DNA of 64,000 nucleotides from Agrococcus baldri (GCA_007988785.1 BJUU01000011.1:41363-105362), one strand, 5' to 3'. Shown: positions 54,972 to 63,430, counted from the stretch's first letter. The notes: generated by a model not told the origin, from the sequence alone. Numbers and translations: made by a program.

Positions 54972-55219
54972 GACGGCGAGCCAAGAGCGGCGACCTGCCC
55001 GCCCGCTACACCGAGGCGGGACTGCCGGCCTGGATCGACGACTACCTCGCGCCCATCAGCAACCGAGTCGACGCCTGGAACGCCTGGACGGCGCAACGCG
55101 CAGCATGGGCAGACGAGCGCCGTGTATGGGTGGCGACCAACTGCCCCGCCCTCGCAGACCACTACCTGCACCTCGAGCCGAGCCTCCCCGACGAGCCGTT
55201 CGATTACACCGCTGTCTGA
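54968..55219 (+). CDS. Unknown protein coupled to the terminase-like gene
   Basis: 83 residues. It overlaps the preceding gene (ATGA). Trp- and Ala-rich helices (PAWIDDYLAPISNRVDAWNA, AAWADERRVW) are followed by LEPSLPDEPFDYTAV. Similar small proteins follow actinophage small terminases in my recollection. The role is unknown; it may be a packaging accessory. Confidence 0.7.
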   Translation: MRRRAKSGDLPARYTEAGLPAWIDDYLAPISNRVDAWNAWTAQRAAWADERRVWVATNCPALADHYLHLEPSLPDEPFDYTAV

Positions 55220-55227
55220 GCCACGGC

Positions 55228-55267
55228 AGGGCCGGTCATTTCGTGCAGGCGGGGAGATACCGGCCCT
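55228..55267 (+). terminator. Hairpin after the terminase-like operon
   Basis: A 9-bp stem AGGGCCGGT/ACCGGCCCT with a 22-base loop starts nine bases after the stop at 55219. It may end transcription or form part of a packaging site. Confidence 0.5.
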
Positions 55268-55668
55268 ATGCCGTCCGGGGGCCGGAAGGGCGGTGGGAGG
55301 GGGTGCCGCCCCTTGCCTCTGTGCGCGGCTCTGGCGGCTGTCTGGCGGGCGTGTGTGCGCGACGCCCATCGGATTGGCGGCGCGTTTCTAGTGCGTGTGC
55401 GCGTCGCTCAGAGGCTCGGAGGCACGAGATGTTGTGTAACGGCTATTCGCCCTAGTCGGCTGTCGTTGCACGACAATGAGCGTTTGGCGTCGATTGCTGA
55501 AGCTGGCTGGCGGGTGCTGTTGTGGTCGCCCGCTGGCCTGGCTCGATGGTCGATCCCGTGACGGTTGATCCTGTCGGGCCTGGCGGTGTCCCTGTTGTGT
55601 TGGCAGGGGCACCGCCTCTCTCTGTGAGCGCGTGAGAGCGTCGAGCCACCCGGTTACACGTAGGGCGG
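55268..55668. other. Non-coding interval beside the terminase-like gene
   Basis: About 400 bp with no convincing gene; short open frames lack ribosome sites and conserved composition. It holds G-rich tracts near 55268-55310, an AT-richer stretch at 55430-55500 and the terminator at 55583-55615. Its place next to a small terminase makes it the best candidate for a cos or pac site, but no cohesive-end signature could be identified. Confidence 0.4.
55583..55615. terminator. Bidirectional terminator in the element
   Basis: A 12-bp stem GCGGTGTCCCTG/CAGGGGCACCGC with one G-T pair and a nine-base loop, followed by CTCTCTCT on the plus strand. It separates the rightward genes from the leftward pair ending at 55669. 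Confidence 0.65.
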
Positions 55669-56196
55669 CTACGGGGATGCAGGAGCGCCCTCAGCCCCAC
55701 TGCCGCCCATGCGATCCGCAATCAGGTCAGCGACGTGATCGGCGAGCGCTTTTGCGGCTTGGCCCATCGGGTCGGAACTCAAGGGCAGTCCGATGTCGGC
55801 CGCGTCGAAGTGAAGAGTGACAGCGGCGGACTCGCTGCGCGGTTCCTGACTACTGACGGATTCCAACCGCGTCTTGCGCAGCTCGAGGCGACGCAGCTCG
55901 TGCCGGGGGAATAATTCGCCAACGGGCCAAACGTCATCGTTGATCGGCCCGACTACCTGCACGATGCGATCGTCGGCGATGACTACGAGTTCGAAGCTGG
56001 GTGCCTGCTCGTCGGACTCGTCGACGGCCACCTCGGCGTAGCGAGGCTCCTGGCCTCCCAGCAGAGTCGCGGCGATCTCGAGCGCCCGGTGCCGGCTGTA
56101 GTGCGCCAGGCGCTCACTCCACACGCGATCCCATGCAGTATCGATTCGATTAAGGGCGCGGGCAACGTGGCCTCGCGGCGGCATGTCCTCTCGCAT
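55669..56196 (-). CDS. Unknown protein of the element's reverse-strand module
   Basis: 175 residues. An amino-terminal helical part (residues 10-60, HVARALNRIDTAWDRVWSER) is followed by a beta-rich domain FELVVIADDRIVQVVGPIND, then charged strands. A PH-like or DNA-binding fold is possible; no family recognised. The ATG at 56194-56196 is chosen because it follows the partner gene by 11 bases. It is encoded opposite to the rest of the element, next to attR, the usual site of satellite accessory (for example anti-phage) genes. Confidence 0.65.
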   Translation of the reverse strand: MREDMPPRGHVARALNRIDTAWDRVWSERLAHYSRHRALEIAATLLGGQEPRYAEVAVDESDEQAPSFELVVIADDRIVQVVGPINDDVWPVGELFPRHELRRLELRKTRLESVSSQEPRSESAAVTLHFDAADIGLPLSSDPMGQAAKALADHVADLIADRMGGSGAEGAPASP

Positions 56197-56207
56197 GACG
56201 GCCCCGC

Positions 56208-56387
56208 CTACTCGCCGAAGGTTCGGCTGCGGTCGAAGGGCATCGTGTCGTCGTCTTGATAGACGTGGCTCTCGTCTGCGTCGCAAACCCACTTGAAGCG
56301 AGAGGCAGGGTCGGCGATGCTGCGGTCATTGTTTGGGACGCGCTGAAGCGTGCCCTCGCAATCGGTCGGGTGCTCAGAAACCTGCAT
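56208..56387 (-). CDS. Unknown small protein, first gene of the reverse module
   Basis: 59 residues, polar and acidic: MQVSEHPTDCEGTLQRVPNN, then KWVCDADESHVYQDDDTMPF. Two Cys residues are spaced widely. A strong AAAGGAG ribosome site lies before the ATG at 56385-56387, the best in the element, which supports a real and well-expressed gene. It is followed by the 175-residue gene in a two-gene unit whose layout resembles antitoxin-toxin or defence pairs; that is only a layout argument. Confidence 0.65.
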   Translation of the reverse strand: MQVSEHPTDCEGTLQRVPNNDRSIADPASRFKWVCDADESHVYQDDDTMPFDRSRTFGE

Positions 56388-56446
56388 GACGCTCTCCTTT
56401 GAGTCGGTCTGGCCAGCATGCCGCATCGCAACCGACTCCGGAACAA

Positions 56447-56464
56447 TGTCGGGCACACCCGACA
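56447..56464. promoter_or_regulatory. Inverted repeat upstream of the reverse module
   Basis: Perfect TGTCGGG-CACA-CCCGACA, 60 bases before the ATG at 56387. It is probably the operator of the two-gene unit. Its TGTC-N-GACA shape recalls the TGTCCA repeat before the integrase, so one regulator may act at both ends. Confidence 0.5.
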
Positions 56465-56554
56465 CGCCCGAAGCGGTGCGCAACTCCTCGAGCGGATGCG
56501 CCACGACCTCAAGCGTGCGACACAGATACGCCACGCGCTACCCCGGACATGCGA

Positions 56555-56578
56555 AAACCCCCGGATTTCCGGGGGTTT
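56555..56578 (-). terminator. Element-borne terminator for tRNA-Val(GAC)
   Basis: Stem AAACCCCCGG/CCGGGGGTTT with a four-base loop. It begins three bases beyond the tRNA 3' CCA and lies inside the element, next to attR. It replaces the original terminator left at 48180-48201. Confidence 0.8.
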
Positions 56579-56579
56579 C

Positions 56580-56608
56580 GTGGTGGGCGATACTGGGTTC
56601 GAACCAGT
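56580..56608. other. Right attachment site (attR), within tRNA-Val
   Basis: 29 bp identical to 48209-48237. It covers the CCA end, the acceptor 3' strand and the T-arm of the intact tRNA, so integration keeps the tRNA functional. Confidence 0.9.
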
Positions 56609-56655
56609 GACCTCTTCCGTGTCAGGGAAGCGCGCTACCGCTGCGCCAATCGCCC
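56581..56655 (-). tRNA. tRNA-Val (GAC)
   Basis: 75 nt including an encoded CCA. The acceptor GGGCGAT pairs with ATCGCCC; the anticodon arm is CTTCC-CTGACAC-GGAAG (anticodon GAC) and the T-arm ACTGG-TTCGAAC-CCAGT. It hosts the integration site of the element. Third of a minus-strand cluster Gly-Cys-Val. Confidence 0.97.
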
Positions 56656-56669
56656 TTGCGGGGTGCTCG

Positions 56670-56740
56670 AGGTGGAGACGGGATTCGAACCCGCGTACAC
56701 GGCTTTGCAGGCCGTTGCCTCACCACTCGGCCACCCCACC
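56670..56740 (-). tRNA. tRNA-Cys (GCA)
   Basis: 71 nt. Acceptor GGTGGGG with CTCCACC and discriminator U; the anticodon loop CTGCAAA reads UGC codons; T-arm ACGGG-TTCGAAT-CCCGT. CCA is not encoded. It lies between tRNA-Gly and tRNA-Val. Confidence 0.96.
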
Positions 56741-56778
56741 AGGTGGTGTGAGATTGCTCTCCAATGAGATTGCTCTCG

Positions 56779-56850
56779 AGCGGATGACGAGATTCGAACT
56801 CGCGACCCTCACCTTGGCAAGGTGATGCGCTACCACTGCGCCACATCCGC
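56779..56850 (-). tRNA. tRNA-Gly (GCC)
   Basis: 72 nt. Acceptor GCGGATG with CATCCGC; anticodon loop TTGCCAA (GCC); T-arm GCGAG-TTCGAAT-CTCGT. CCA is not encoded. First gene of the cluster, about 26 bases from the promoter's -10. Confidence 0.96.
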
Positions 56851-56876
56851 GGGGCTCATCGCTGAGCACTTGGACG

Positions 56877-56905
56877 ACTATACCTAGGGATCTCGTGCAT
56901 GCCAA
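56877..56905 (-). promoter_or_regulatory. Promoter of the Gly-Cys-Val tRNA cluster
   Basis: On the minus strand, TTGGCA (56900-56905), a 17-base spacer and TATAGT (56877-56882). This is a near-consensus housekeeping promoter, rare in this GC-rich window, and is well placed for transcription into the tRNAs. Confidence 0.8.
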
Positions 56906-56995
56906 ATCCATCCACCCCGTGTCGCGCATCGCCTCGCCGGTCACGAGCAGGTCCCCGGATGTGGCAGACTTGTGCGGTCCGCATCGCAGCGGCAC

Positions 56996-57068
56996 GGGCG
57001 ATTGGCGCAGTTGGTAGCGCGCTTCCTTCACACGGAAGAGGTCGTGGGTTCGAGTCCCGCATCGCCCA
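56996..57068 (+). tRNA. tRNA-Val (CAC)
   Basis: 73 nt. Acceptor GGGCGAT/ATCGCCC; anticodon arm CTTCC-TTCACAC-GGAAG (anticodon CAC); T-arm CGTGG-GTTCGAG-TCCCGC region. It is divergent from the Gly-Cys-Val cluster and resembles tRNA-Val(GAC) closely in the acceptor and D-arm but differs in the T-arm, so it is not the att target. Confidence 0.96.
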
Positions 57069-57073
57069 CCGAC

Positions 57074-57101
57074 AGGGCCGGCATCAGTAGATGCCGGCCC
57101 T
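57074..57101 (+). terminator. Terminator after tRNA-Val (CAC)
   Basis: A perfect 12-bp stem AGGGCCGGCATC/GATGCCGGCCCT with an AGTA loop, followed by TTCCTC. It also faces the end of the minus-strand gene at 57118. Confidence 0.85.
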
Positions 57102-57117
57102 TCCTCGTCGGTCGGCG

Positions 57118-57474
57118 CTACCCGCGCTCGCAGGTCTCGGCGCAGCGCTCGCACGCCTCCGCGCAGTCGCGGCAGTGGTCTGCGTCGTGCCGCCTGCACT
57201 CCGCGGCGCAGGACCGGCACACCGCTGCGCAGGCAGCGAGCAGCGCAGCGACCGCGTCGCTCGAGAGTCCGCCGCGCTTGAGCACGGTCGCCGTGACCTC
57301 GCATACCTCGGCGCAGCTCTCGCAGGACACGGCGCAGGCCTCCATGCCCTCGCGCCGGTTTGCGGCAGCGCAGCGGCGGCACTCCTCGGCGCAGCTCGTG
57401 AGCGCGGCGATGTGCTCGGCGTGGCCGCGCGCCGATTCCCGCTCGCCGGCGTCGTCCGCATGGGTCTCGTGCAT
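57118..57474 (-). CDS. Cys-rich four-helix-bundle copper-binding protein (DUF326 type)
   Basis: 118 residues with 16 Cys, most in CxxC or CxxxC spacing along helices (SCAEECRRCA, SCESCAEVC, CRSCAAEC, HCRDCAEACERCAETC). This pattern matches the DUF326/Csp-like proteins that store or sequester copper in a helical bundle core. No signal peptide is present, so it is cytosolic. The ATG at 57472-57474 starts a His-rich leader. Confidence 0.85.
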   Translation of the reverse strand: MHETHADDAGERESARGHAEHIAALTSCAEECRRCAAANRREGMEACAVSCESCAEVCEVTATVLKRGGLSSDAVAALLAACAAVCRSCAAECRRHDADHCRDCAEACERCAETCERG

Positions 57475-57548
57475 GATCGGCCCTCTCCGCGAGCCGCTCG
57501 GCCCGCTCGCGGGGCACGGTACTCCGAGCTCGAGCGCCGCGGCATCCC

Positions 57549-58016
57549 TCAGGTCGTGGCCGCGGCGCGGCTCAGCGCGATCGCCGCCGCATCCTCGACC
57601 AGCGCGACCGCCCGATCCGGCAGCCCGGTCGCCTCGACGATCCCGCGGCGGCCCCAGTAGCCGCCGATCGCGCCGAGCAGCGCTCCGACTGCGGCGGCGC
57701 CGGCTCCGCGAGCGACGGCACCCCGCCTGCCGGTGCCCGCACCGAGCGCGGCTCCCGCGAGGGCCGCCGCACCGATGCGGCCGATCAGCGCCGGGGGTGC
57801 GAGCCGCGAGGGCGGCGCGGGCAGCTTGTCTCCGACGAGCTCGGCCGCCGCGAGACCGACCAGCAGCGCCCTCCCCCACGGACTCCGCAGGATGGGCCAG
57901 GGCGGCGCGGCGCCGGGTGTGACCGCGACGACCGCGAGCGGGGTCAGCGAGCGCAGGCCGCCGGCGACCCCGAGCATCAGCGACCGACGAGACGACGAGC
58001 GGGACGTGCGCGACAT
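57549..58016 (-). CDS. DUF4126-family membrane protein
   Basis: 155 residues. It begins SLMLGVAGGLRSLTPLAVVA and has three or four Gly/Ala-rich hydrophobic segments, with a conserved GDKLPAPPSRLAPPALIGRI in the middle and GAIGGYWGRRGIVEATG later. These are DUF4126 hallmarks. The function is unknown. It is divergent from the SDR gene and tandem with the Cys-rich protein gene. Confidence 0.82.
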   Translation of the reverse strand: MSRTSRSSSRRSLMLGVAGGLRSLTPLAVVAVTPGAAPPWPILRSPWGRALLVGLAAAELVGDKLPAPPSRLAPPALIGRIGAAALAGAALGAGTGRRGAVARGAGAAAVGALLGAIGGYWGRRGIVEATGLPDRAVALVEDAAAIALSRAAATT

Positions 58017-58071
58017 GCGGCCACCCTGGCATCGCCGAGCCGCGCGCGCCAGAGGCGCGTACGGTGGCGGC

Positions 58072-58749
58072 ATGGATCTCCAGCTCACCGATCGCGTCAT
58101 CCTCGTCGTCGGCGGCACCGGACTGATCGGCAGCGCCGTCGCCGAGGCGGCACGCGCCGAAGGTGCGACGGTCATCACTGCGGCGCGCGGCGAGGGCGCC
58201 GACGTGCAGCTGGACGGCGCCGACGCCGCCTCGGTCGACACGGCGATCGCGCGCGTGCTCGAGCGCCACGGCCGCATCGACGGCCTGGTGATCGCCGCCG
58301 CGCCGCCGGCGCAGTCCCTCGACCCCGAGCGCGCGAGCGATCCCGCACAGGTCTCGCAGGCGGTCGACGACAAGGCCATGACGTTCCTGCGCATCGCCAA
58401 CGCCGTCATCCCGCACATGCGCGAGGCGGGCGCCGGCCGCATCGTCGGCCTCAGCGGCCAGAACGCGCTCATGACCGGCAGCATCACCGGCGCGGTGCGC
58501 AACGCAGCGCTCATCATCGCCGCCCAGAGCCTCGCCGACGAGCTCGCGGGCACGGGCGTCGCGGTCAACGTCGTCAACCCCGGCCCGGTCACCGAGACGG
58601 CGAGCAGCGAGGTGCCGGCCGGCAAGCCCGGCGAGTCGACGCCGCAGCAGGTCGCCGACCTGGTCGTCATGCTGCTCTCCCCCAGGCTGGCCGTCTCGAG
58701 CGAGTCGATCGCCAGCGGGCACCGGTTCCGGGGAGCCGTCGCGCTCTGA
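58072..58749 (+). CDS. SDR-family protein lacking the Tyr/Lys catalytic pair
   Basis: 225 residues. Rossmann fold with GGTGLIG at 14-20, shortened mid-region AAAPPAQSLDP and VVNPGPVTETASSEV after strand 6. The usual YxxxK is absent: the aligned segment reads TGSITGAVRNAALIIA, with Gly and Asn where Tyr and Lys should be. The Ser of the triad persists in GLSGQN. It may be a catalytically altered or regulatory SDR. It ends at a strong bidirectional terminator. Confidence 0.85.
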   Translation: MDLQLTDRVILVVGGTGLIGSAVAEAARAEGATVITAARGEGADVQLDGADAASVDTAIARVLERHGRIDGLVIAAAPPAQSLDPERASDPAQVSQAVDDKAMTFLRIANAVIPHMREAGAGRIVGLSGQNALMTGSITGAVRNAALIIAAQSLADELAGTGVAVNVVNPGPVTETASSEVPAGKPGESTPQQVADLVVMLLSPRLAVSSESIASGHRFRGAVAL

Positions 58750-58757
58750 GAGCGCGA

Positions 58758-58787
58758 AGGGAGGGCCGGCGCTCACCGGCCCTCCCT
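58758..58787. terminator. Bidirectional terminator between SDR gene and amtB
   Basis: A 12-bp stem AGGGAGGGCCGG/CCGGCCCTCCCT with a six-base loop between convergent genes. Confidence 0.85.
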
Positions 58788-58810
58788 GCGACTCGCGTGA
58801 GCCTTTCGGC

Positions 58811-60037
58811 TCAGACCCGCTCGAGCTCGTACTCGTACGCGTCCTCGCCGTGCACGACCCGGTCGACGCCTGCCAGCTCGTCCTCGCTCGTGACCCGGAA
58901 GCCGATCGTCTTCTCGATCGCGAAGCCGATCACGAACGCCGCCAAGAAGGCGTAGAGCATGACGCCCACGGATGCGATGAGCTGCACCAGCAGCTGCCCG
59001 ATGCCGCCGCCGAGGAACAGGCCCGTCTCGTTCGCGAAGAAGCCCAGGTAGATGGTGCCGAGCATGCCGCCGACGAGGTGGATGCCGACCACGTCGAGCG
59101 AGTCGTCGAAGCCCAGCCGCCACTTCAGCTCGACCGCCAGGGCGCACAGCGCACCGGAGAGCGCGCCCAGCAGCAGGGCCCACCCCGGCGTCAGGTTGGC
59201 GCACGCCGGGGTGATCGCGACGAGTCCCGCGACGGCACCCGATGCCGCGCCCACCGAGGTGGGCTTGCCGTCCTTGACCTTCTCCACCAGCAGCCACGCG
59301 CAGATCGACGCGGCCGTGGCGCCCACGGTGTTGAGCGTGATGAGCCCGGCGCCCTCGAGCCCGTTCAGCCACTCCGCGCCCACGTTGAACCCGAACCATC
59401 CGAACCACAGGATGCTCGCGCCCAGGATCACGAAGGGCACGTTGTGCGGCTTGTGGGCGCCCTTGGTGAAGTCGAGCCGCTTGCCGAGCACGAACGTCAG
59501 CGCCAGGGCCGCGGCGCCGGCGTTGATGTGCACGGCCGTGCCGCCGGCGTAGTCGATCACGGCCGGCAGGCCCAGCAGCTCTCCGAGCGAGTAAGCCCAG
59601 CCGCCGCCCCACACCCATGCCGCGATGGGGAAGTACCCGAGCGTGGCGAAGGCGCCCGCGAAGAGCATCCAGGCGCCGAACTTCGCGCGGTCGGCGATCG
59701 CGCCGGAGATGAGCGCGATCGTGATGATCGCGAAGGTCGAGCCGTACGCGACCCCGATGAAGTCGGTGTTGGCGCTCTCTCCCGCGGCCATGGCGGCGAG
59801 GCCGAGGTCGCTGAAGGGGTTGCCAGAGAAGTCGAGCGGCGAGTCGACCGCCGACATGTTGTAGCCGTACAGGATCCACAGCGTGCCGACCAGGCCGATC
59901 GCGCCGAACGACATCATCATCATGCTGATCACGCTCTTGGCGCGCACGAGCCCGCCGTAGAAGAACGCGAGTCCTGGCGTCATGAACAGCACGAGCGCTG
60001 TCGCCACGATGCCGAAGGCCATGCTGCCTGCATCCAT
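58811..60037 (-). CDS. amtB: Ammonium transporter
   Basis: 408 residues, eleven hydrophobic helices. Family stretches are MTPGLAFFYGGLVRAKSVIS, AGGTAVHINAGAAALAL (first of the twin His) and SLDVVGIHLVGGMLGT (second). It conducts ammonia across the membrane. The ATG at 60035-60037 follows AAGGAG. Unlike the common amtB-glnK-glnD order, no PII gene follows. A GlnR box lies 54 bases upstream. Confidence 0.96.
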   Translation of the reverse strand: MDAGSMAFGIVATALVLFMTPGLAFFYGGLVRAKSVISMMMMSFGAIGLVGTLWILYGYNMSAVDSPLDFSGNPFSDLGLAAMAAGESANTDFIGVAYGSTFAIITIALISGAIADRAKFGAWMLFAGAFATLGYFPIAAWVWGGGWAYSLGELLGLPAVIDYAGGTAVHINAGAAALALTFVLGKRLDFTKGAHKPHNVPFVILGASILWFGWFGFNVGAEWLNGLEGAGLITLNTVGATAASICAWLLVEKVKDGKPTSVGAASGAVAGLVAITPACANLTPGWALLLGALSGALCALAVELKWRLGFDDSLDVVGIHLVGGMLGTIYLGFFANETGLFLGGGIGQLLVQLIASVGVMLYAFLAAFVIGFAIEKTIGFRVTSEDELAGVDRVVHGEDAYEYELERV

Positions 60038-60090
60038 TGGGTGCTCCTTGGGGTGAATCCGACGGGACAGCCCGAGCATCCTCCCGGCGC

Positions 60091-60129
60091 GTTTCGAGCG
60101 GCCTGCCGCGCGCGTTTCCAGTCGGTTAC
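60091..60129 (-). promoter_or_regulatory. GlnR-type nitrogen box upstream of amtB
   Basis: On the minus strand it reads GTAAC-N6-GAAAC, then six bases, GGCAG, seven bases and GAAAC. The actinobacterial GlnR consensus is GTnAC-N6-GAAAC repeated with N6 between. The first half is perfect and the second degenerate. A weaker GCAAC-N6-GAAAC lies further up at 60145-60160. Activation of amtB under nitrogen limitation is expected. Confidence 0.75.
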
Positions 60130-60203
60130 GGATGCGTCTGCCGTGTTTCGCGCAGGTTGCGCGACGGTCCGAGGGGCATGCGCTCCGATGGGAGGATGGA
60201 TCC

Positions 60204-61412
<1,209 letters not shown>

Positions 61413-61413
61413 G

Positions 61414-62418
61414 TCAGGCCTGGTGCGAGAGCGCCACCAGGCGCGAGATCGCCCGCAGGTACTTCTTGCGGTAGCCGCCGCCCAGCATCTCCTCGCTGAA
61501 CACCGACGAGAGCGTCGTGCCGCTCGAGCGGATCGCGACCTGCGCGTCGTAGAGCCGATCGACGAGCGCGACGAAGCGCAGCGCGTCGTTTTGGTCGTGC
61601 AGCACCCGCACCCGGCGCAGGCCGAGCGCGTCGAGCCCGCGCACGAGCCCCACGTAGCGCGAGGGGTGCACGTGCGCGAGATGCGCGACGAGCGTGTCGA
61701 AGTCGTCGAGCGCCACCGTCTCGCCCAGGCCCTCGAGCGATGCCTCGAGCTGCTCGGGCTCGACCGTCGGCGCCGCGCCCGTGATGTCGCGCTGCCGGTA
61801 GTCGTCGCCGTCGATGCGCATGATCTGGAACCGGTCGGCGATCGCCTGGATCTCGCGCAGGAAGTCGCTGGCCGCGAAGCGCCCCTCGCCGAGCGCGTTC
61901 GGCGGCGTGTTGCTCGTGGCGGCGAGCTTCGTGCCGCCCGCGACCAGCTCGCCCAGCAGGCGCGTCATCACCATCGTGTCGCCCGGGTCGTCGAGCTCGA
62001 ACTCGTCGATGCAGATGATGCTCGAGCCCTGCAGCTGGCGCACCGCCTCCGCGTAGCCGAGCGCGCCGACCAGCGCCGTGTACTCGATGAAGGTGCCGAA
62101 GCGCTTCGGCCCCGGCATCGCCTTCCAGAGCGCCGCGAGCAGGTGCGTCTTGCCGACGCCGAAGCCGCCGTCGAGGTAGATGCCCGGCTTGACCTCCGGC
62201 GCCTTCTTGCGGAACAGGCCGCCGCGCTTCGGCGACGTCCACGCCGTCACCAGCTCCCGCATCCGCTCCAGCGCCTCGGACTGCGAAGGATGCGCGGGGT
62301 CGGGCCGGTAGGAGTCGAACGTCGCGCCGTCGAACTGCGGCGGCGGCACGAGGCTCGCCACGATCTGCTCGGCGCTCACCTCTGGGTTGCGCTCGACGAG
62401 CGAGACCGGTGCTGGCAT
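61414..62418 (-). CDS. zapE: Cell-division-associated ATPase ZapE (AFG1-like)
   Basis: 334 residues. Walker [12 protein letters not shown] at about 84-94, Walker [17 protein letters not shown], sensor [15 protein letters not shown] and a carboxy-terminal [20 protein letters not shown], all typical of the AFG1/ZapE family. E. coli ZapE modulates the Z ring; the actinobacterial role is not established. It runs convergent to nhaA with one base between stops. Confidence 0.92.
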   Translation of the reverse strand: MPAPVSLVERNPEVSAEQIVASLVPPPQFDGATFDSYRPDPAHPSQSEALERMRELVTAWTSPKRGGLFRKKAPEVKPGIYLDGGFGVGKTHLLAALWKAMPGPKRFGTFIEYTALVGALGYAEAVRQLQGSSIICIDEFELDDPGDTMVMTRLLGELVAGGTKLAATSNTPPNALGEGRFAASDFLREIQAIADRFQIMRIDGDDYRQRDITGAAPTVEPEQLEASLEGLGETVALDDFDTLVAHLAHVHPSRYVGLVRGLDALGLRRVRVLHDQNDALRFVALVDRLYDAQVAIRSSGTTLSSVFSEEMLGGGYRKKYLRAISRLVALSHQA

Positions 62419-62539
62419 GCGTGCTCCTTGGTGGGCGCGACGGCGCCGCTGGAAGATTCGGTGGGAGGATGGCGTTTGCCTGAGCAGAGCCTACTTCAGG
62501 CCCGAATCCCACCGCTGCCATGCAGGAGAAGGAGTCCCC

Positions 62540-63430
62540 GTGCCCGAGCACGAAGCACGCATCGAGCGCTACGCCGCACCGGAGCGCGTGGTCACGACCG
62601 AGTGGGTCGCCGCCCACCTCGACGACCCTGACGTCGTGATCGTGGAGTCGGATGAGGACGTGCTGCTGTACGAGGTCGGGCACATCCCCGGCGCGGTCAA
62701 GATCGACTGGCACGTCGACCTCAACGACCCGGTGCAGCGCGACTACGTCTCGCCGGAGGCGTTCGCCCGGCTGCTCGGCAGCCGGGGCATCGGCCGCGAC
62801 ACCACCGTCGTCTTCTACGGCGACAAGGCCAACTGGTGGGCGACGTACGCCCTCTGGGTGTTCGCGCTCTACGGCCACGACAACACCCGCATCATGGATG
62901 GCGGCCGCGACCTGTGGATCGCCGAGGGCCGCGAGCTCACGCGCGAGCCGGCCGGTCGCGCGCGCGTCGAGTACCCCGTCGTCGAGCGCGACGACCGCTC
63001 CCTGCGGGCCTTCCGCGACGACGTGCTCGCGCACCTCGGCAAGCCGCTCGTCGACGTGCGGAGCCCCGAGGAGTACTCCGGCGAGCGCACCACCGCGCCC
63101 GCCTACCCGGAGGAGGGGGCGCTGCGCGCCGGCCACATCCCGACGGCGGCGAGCGTGCCGTGGGGCCGGGCGGTCGCCGAGGACGGCACCTTCCGCTCGC
63201 GCGACGAGCTCGAGGCGATCTACCTCGACGGCGCGGGCCTGCGGGGCGCGGAGGATGTGATCGCGTACTGCCGCATCGGCGAGCGATCCAGCCACACGTG
63301 GTTCGTGCTCACCCACCTGCTCGGCCTGCCGGGCGTGCGCAACTACGACGGCTCCTGGACGGAGTGGGGCTCGCTGGTCGGCGTGCCGATCGCGACGGGT
63401 GCCGAGCCGGGCGAGGTGCCGAGCCGATGA
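62540..63430 (+). CDS. Thiosulfate/3-mercaptopyruvate sulfurtransferase
   Basis: 296 residues, two rhodanese domains. The first has [20 protein letters not shown] and the inactive loop; the second has [12 protein letters not shown] and the active-site Cys in [17 protein letters not shown]. It transfers sulfane sulfur to cyanide or thiols. The GTG is chosen because GGAGAAGGAG lies eight bases before it. Its stop overlaps the sufE start, suggesting that it feeds sulfur to SufE or works beside it. Confidence 0.94.
   Translation: MPEHEARIERYAAPERVVTTEWVAAHLDDPDVVIVESDEDVLLYEVGHIPGAVKIDWHVDLNDPVQRDYVSPEAFARLLGSRGIGRDTTVVFYGDKANWWATYALWVFALYGHDNTRIMDGGRDLWIAEGRELTREPAGRARVEYPVVERDDRSLRAFRDDVLAHLGKPLVDVRSPEEYSGERTTAPAYPEEGALRAGHIPTAASVPWGRAVAEDGTFRSRDELEAIYLDGAGLRGAEDVIAYCRIGERSSHTWFVLTHLLGLPGVRNYDGSWTEWGSLVGVPIATGAEPGEVPSR

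Larger units (their letters stand above)
48209..56608. mobile_element. Integrated satellite-like element in tRNA-Val(GAC)
   Basis: About 8.4 kb between two identical 29-bp repeats (48209-48237 and 56580-56608) that match the 3' end of tRNA-Val(GAC) including CCA. From left to right it carries an integrase, putative regulator, excisionase-like protein, RepA-like ATPase, small Cys-rich proteins, a beta-helix tail-fibre-like protein, helical unknowns and a small-terminase-like protein. A reverse-strand two-gene module lies at the right end. Genes overlap by ATGA/GTGA junctions as in phages. Large terminase, portal, capsid, tail-tube and lysis genes are not seen. This fits a phage satellite of PICI-like layout. 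Confidence 0.85.

Noticed and set aside
55268..55561. A 97-codon gene in the interval after the terminase-like operon
   Set aside because: There is no ribosome site, the product is Arg/Gly-rich and unlike neighbouring element proteins, and a hairpin lies at its start.
48209..56608. Calling the element a complete prophage
   Set aside because: No large terminase, portal, capsid, tail-tube, tape-measure or lysis gene could be found, and the length is too short.
48209..56608. Calling the element a conjugative ICE (for example AICE type)
   Set aside because: No FtsK/TraB-like translocase or relaxase is present; the ATPase is of RepA type.
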